From assembly GCF_014145325.1 (NCBI RefSeq), contig NZ_JACHTF010000001.1, forward strand, positions 62,001 through 126,000: a DNA stretch of 64,000 nucleotides. Direction: 5' to 3'. Both the position numbers and the translations under genes were made by a program. Shown in pieces: positions 62,818-64,000 of this stretch. The DNA is from Marilutibacter spongiae. GTDB taxonomy: Bacteria; Pseudomonadota; Gammaproteobacteria; Xanthomonadales; Xanthomonadaceae. Under the pieces are notes generated by a model, which saw only the letters and a program-made list of their open reading frames with translations, made no database searches and was not told the origin of the DNA. How positions within the stretch are numbered: position 1 is the stretch's first letter; each line of letters opens with the position of its first letter.

Positions 62818-62846
62818 GTCATCCAAGCGAACGCTGGGATCCAGCC
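62818..62846. repeat. REP-like palindrome, copy 5
   Basis: GTCATCCAAGCGAACGCTGG followed by GATCCAGCC; one arm has A for C, weakening the stem by one pair. Confidence 0.8.
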
Positions 62847-62857
62847 TTTGCCATGCC

Positions 62858-62955
62858 GTAGAGCCAAAGGCGAAACCCACCGTCGCGAAATTTCATGCAA
62901 GACGCATGATGGGTTTTGCTTCGCGCTACCCATCCTGCGGCGCTACCCATCCTAC
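62858..62955. repeat. GTAGAGCC...ACCCATCCTAC element, copy 3
   Basis: It lacks the GTAGGGTGG left end of copy 2 but is otherwise nearly identical, being the second member of the 153-bp duplication. A further, more diverged copy begins at 63017 (GTAGGTGGGTAGAGCCGAAG). Confidence 0.8.
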
Positions 62956-62969
62956 GATCGCGCCAAGCC

Positions 62970-62998
62970 GTCATCCCAGCGAACGCTGGGATCCAGCC
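62970..62998. repeat. REP-like palindrome, copy 6
   Basis: GTCATCCCAGCGAACGCTGG followed by GATCCAGCC, identical in its core to copy 2 at 5956. Confidence 0.85.
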
Positions 62999-63016
62999 TT
63001 TGCCATGTCGCCTTCG

Positions 63017-63090
63017 TAGGTGGGTAGAGCCGAAGGCGAAACCCGCCATCGCTCACGGCCACGACGCACGATGGAATGTTCTTCGCGCGA
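63017..63090. repeat. Diverged GTAGGTGGGT element, copy 4
   Basis: The left part GTAGGTGGGTAGAGCCGAAG and the inner GGCGAAACCCGCCATCG match copies 1-3; the right end has decayed (GATGGAATGTTCTTCGCGCG). It shows that older copies degrade in place. Confidence 0.6.
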
Positions 63091-63255
63091 CCTTTCTGCG
63101 GTGTTCGAAGCGACCCCGCCGATTGACTGCGATCGCATGCGGCGACGCGGTGAAAGCCGACATTGGCCGACGCGCGATCTTGCGCGGTGCAATGCGCTTC
63201 GCTTGTCGCACCCTGCGGATCAGGCTGTCGCCGAGGCGGCGCACGTTGCCGCGTT

Positions 63256-64000
63256 TCAACCGCGGGGATGGTGCCGGGCGTGGAGTTGCTTGAGCTGTTC
63301 GCGTGCGACCAGGGTGTAGATCTGGGTGGTGGAAAGCGAGCTGTGGCCCAGCAGCATCTGCAGCGAGCGCAGGTCGGCGCCGTGGTTGAGCAGGTGGGTC
63401 GCGAAGCTGTGGCGCAAGCCGTGCGGGCTGATCCGCGCGGGGTCGATGCCCGCCGCCGCCGCGTAGCGCTTCACCAGTTGCCAGAACTGCTGGCGCGAAG
63501 GCGGCTCGCCGCCATGACCGACGAAGAGGGCCGGCGAGGCATGGCGGCCCGCGAGCGCCGGCCGGGCGCCCGCCAGGTAGCGCTCGAGCCAGTGCCGGGC
63601 CTCTTCGCCCAAAGGCACCAGGCGCTCCTTGCTGCCCTTGCCGGTGACCCTGAGCACCCCCTGTCGGAGATTGACCCCGGTGGCAGGCAGGTTCACCAGC
63701 TCGCTCACCCGCAGGCCGCAGGCATACATCAACTCCAGCATGGCGCGGTCGCGCAGGCCCAGGGGCGAGGCGGTGTCGGGCGCCTTGAGCAGGGCGTCGA
63801 CCTGGCTTTCGGTGATCGCCTTGGGCAGCGAGCGCGGCAGCCGTGGCGGCTCCAGCAGCGCGGTCGGGTCGTCGCGTCGATCGCCCCGGCGAAGGCTCCA
63901 GCCGAAGAAAGCGCGCCAGGCCGACAGCAGGCGCGCGTTGCTGCGCGGCGAGTACCCCTCGCGCATGCGCCAGGCCAGGTAGTCGAACAACGCCGCGCGA
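63256..64000 (-). CDS. xerD: Tyrosine recombinase XerD, C-terminal part
   Basis: The frame is open to the window edge, so the N-terminus lies beyond 64000; about 247 residues are visible. All catalytic residues of the tyrosine-recombinase family can be seen: R in [12 protein letters not shown] in [12 protein letters not shown], HxxR in [14 protein letters not shown] in [13 protein letters not shown] and the nucleophile tyrosine at its end. [19 protein letters not shown]-like end residues fit XerD, which with XerC resolves chromosome dimers at dif. XerC itself, or an integrase, is less likely because of the housekeeping setting. Confidence 0.9.
   Translation of the reverse strand, partial: RAALFDYLAWRMREGYSPRSNARLLSAWRAFFGWSLRRGDRRDDPTALLEPPRLPRSLPKAITESQVDALLKAPDTASPLGLRDRAMLELMYACGLRVSELVNLPATGVNLRQGVLRVTGKGSKERLVPLGEEARHWLERYLAGARPALAGRHASPALFVGHGGEPPSRQQFWQLVKRYAAAAGIDPARISPHGLRHSFATHLLNHGADLRSLQMLLGHSSLSTTQIYTLVAREQLKQLHARHHPRG

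Larger units (their letters stand above)
62706..63011. repeat. 153-bp tandem duplication
   Basis: A block beginning TAGAGCCAAAGGCGAAACCC and ending with a REP-like palindrome and CCTTTGCCATG occurs twice in tandem (62706-62858 and 62859-63011), with a single-base gap and few substitutions. The duplicated unit joins one element of the GTAGGG family to one palindrome, so the two families move or copy together here. Confidence 0.85.
61956..63255. other. Gene-free, repeat-filled stretch between lptG and xerD
   Basis: About 1300 bp contain no supported gene. They hold three 193-bp tandem repeats plus a partial fourth, then REP-like palindromes and GTAGGGTGGG elements in a 153-bp tandem duplication, then about 165 bp (63091-63255) of unassigned sequence before the xerD 3' end. 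Confidence 0.85.

Noticed and set aside
63256-64000. Integrase of a mobile island
   Set aside because: The setting next to lptFG, full catalytic residues of XerD type and no att-like repeats or phage genes point to housekeeping XerD.
1-64000. Phage-defence, toxin-antitoxin, CRISPR or prophage modules
   Set aside because: No nuclease, methylase-restriction, reverse transcriptase, toxin-antitoxin or phage structural gene was seen. The only methyltransferase lies in the glycan locus.

Overview
The window is GC-rich chromosomal DNA from a gammaproteobacterium. It is most likely a Xanthomonadaceae member of the Lysobacter/Luteimonas/Xanthomonas kind. The support is the XanB/ManC-type bifunctional enzyme, PilU, an H-NS-like protein of the xanthomonad type, the lptFG-pepA-holC-valS block, and above all a polysaccharide locus lying between metB and etfA. 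In Xanthomonas that interval is the known hypervariable lps locus.

Region by region. 1-370: end of rpsI, tRNA-Gln(CTG) and a terminator. 664-3633: a hemerythrin protein and a DUF3050 protein converge on a LuxI/LuxR quorum-sensing pair, with a good lux-box candidate just upstream of luxI. 3853-5606: two tyrosine-degradation genes (fumarylacetoacetase family, maleylacetoacetate isomerase). 5607-6301: non-coding DNA rich in dispersed repeats. 6302-8830: pilU, then a divergent lipoprotein/OmpA-family envelope pair. 9235-12416: a YdcH-like protein and the reverse transsulfuration pair cbs-metB.

12439-32488 is the polysaccharide (probable O-antigen) locus. It holds an ABC exporter (wzm, wzt), four glycosyltransferases (three of them large multidomain proteins), two DUF6270-like proteins (one fused to a GNAT-like domain), a membrane-anchored coiled-coil methyltransferase, a lipoprotein, an acyltransferase-3 protein with two SGNH domains (the second degenerate), a sulfotransferase-like protein and wecB. 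Its start is visibly richer in A/T than the flanks, and most of its genes overlap by a few bases. etfA-etfB close the locus. A UDP-HexNAc 6-dehydrogenase, a hexose-6-phosphate mutarotase and xanB follow at 34450-38106 and probably feed it with sugar nucleotides.

38190-42083: a two-subunit 3-oxoacid CoA-transferase and a secreted zinc metalloprotease with FG-GAP/VCBS-like repeats. 42651-48516: ETF-ubiquinone oxidoreductase, an AlkB-like dioxygenase and a four-gene MCE (Mla-type) lipid transport operon. 48623-61955: housekeeping genes (ThrE-like exporter, H-NS-like, proS, pssA, rimI, valS, holC, pepA, lptF, lptG). 61956-63255: a gene-free stretch of three 193-bp tandem repeats and a 153-bp tandem duplication, related to the repeats near 5.8 kb. 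The window ends inside xerD.

The most promising targets are the mosaic lps locus, especially its membrane/coiled-coil methyltransferase beside a short Wzt and its two DUF6270-like proteins; the double-SGNH acyltransferase; the LuxI/LuxR pair with its lux box; and the hairpin-rich tandem repeats after lptG.
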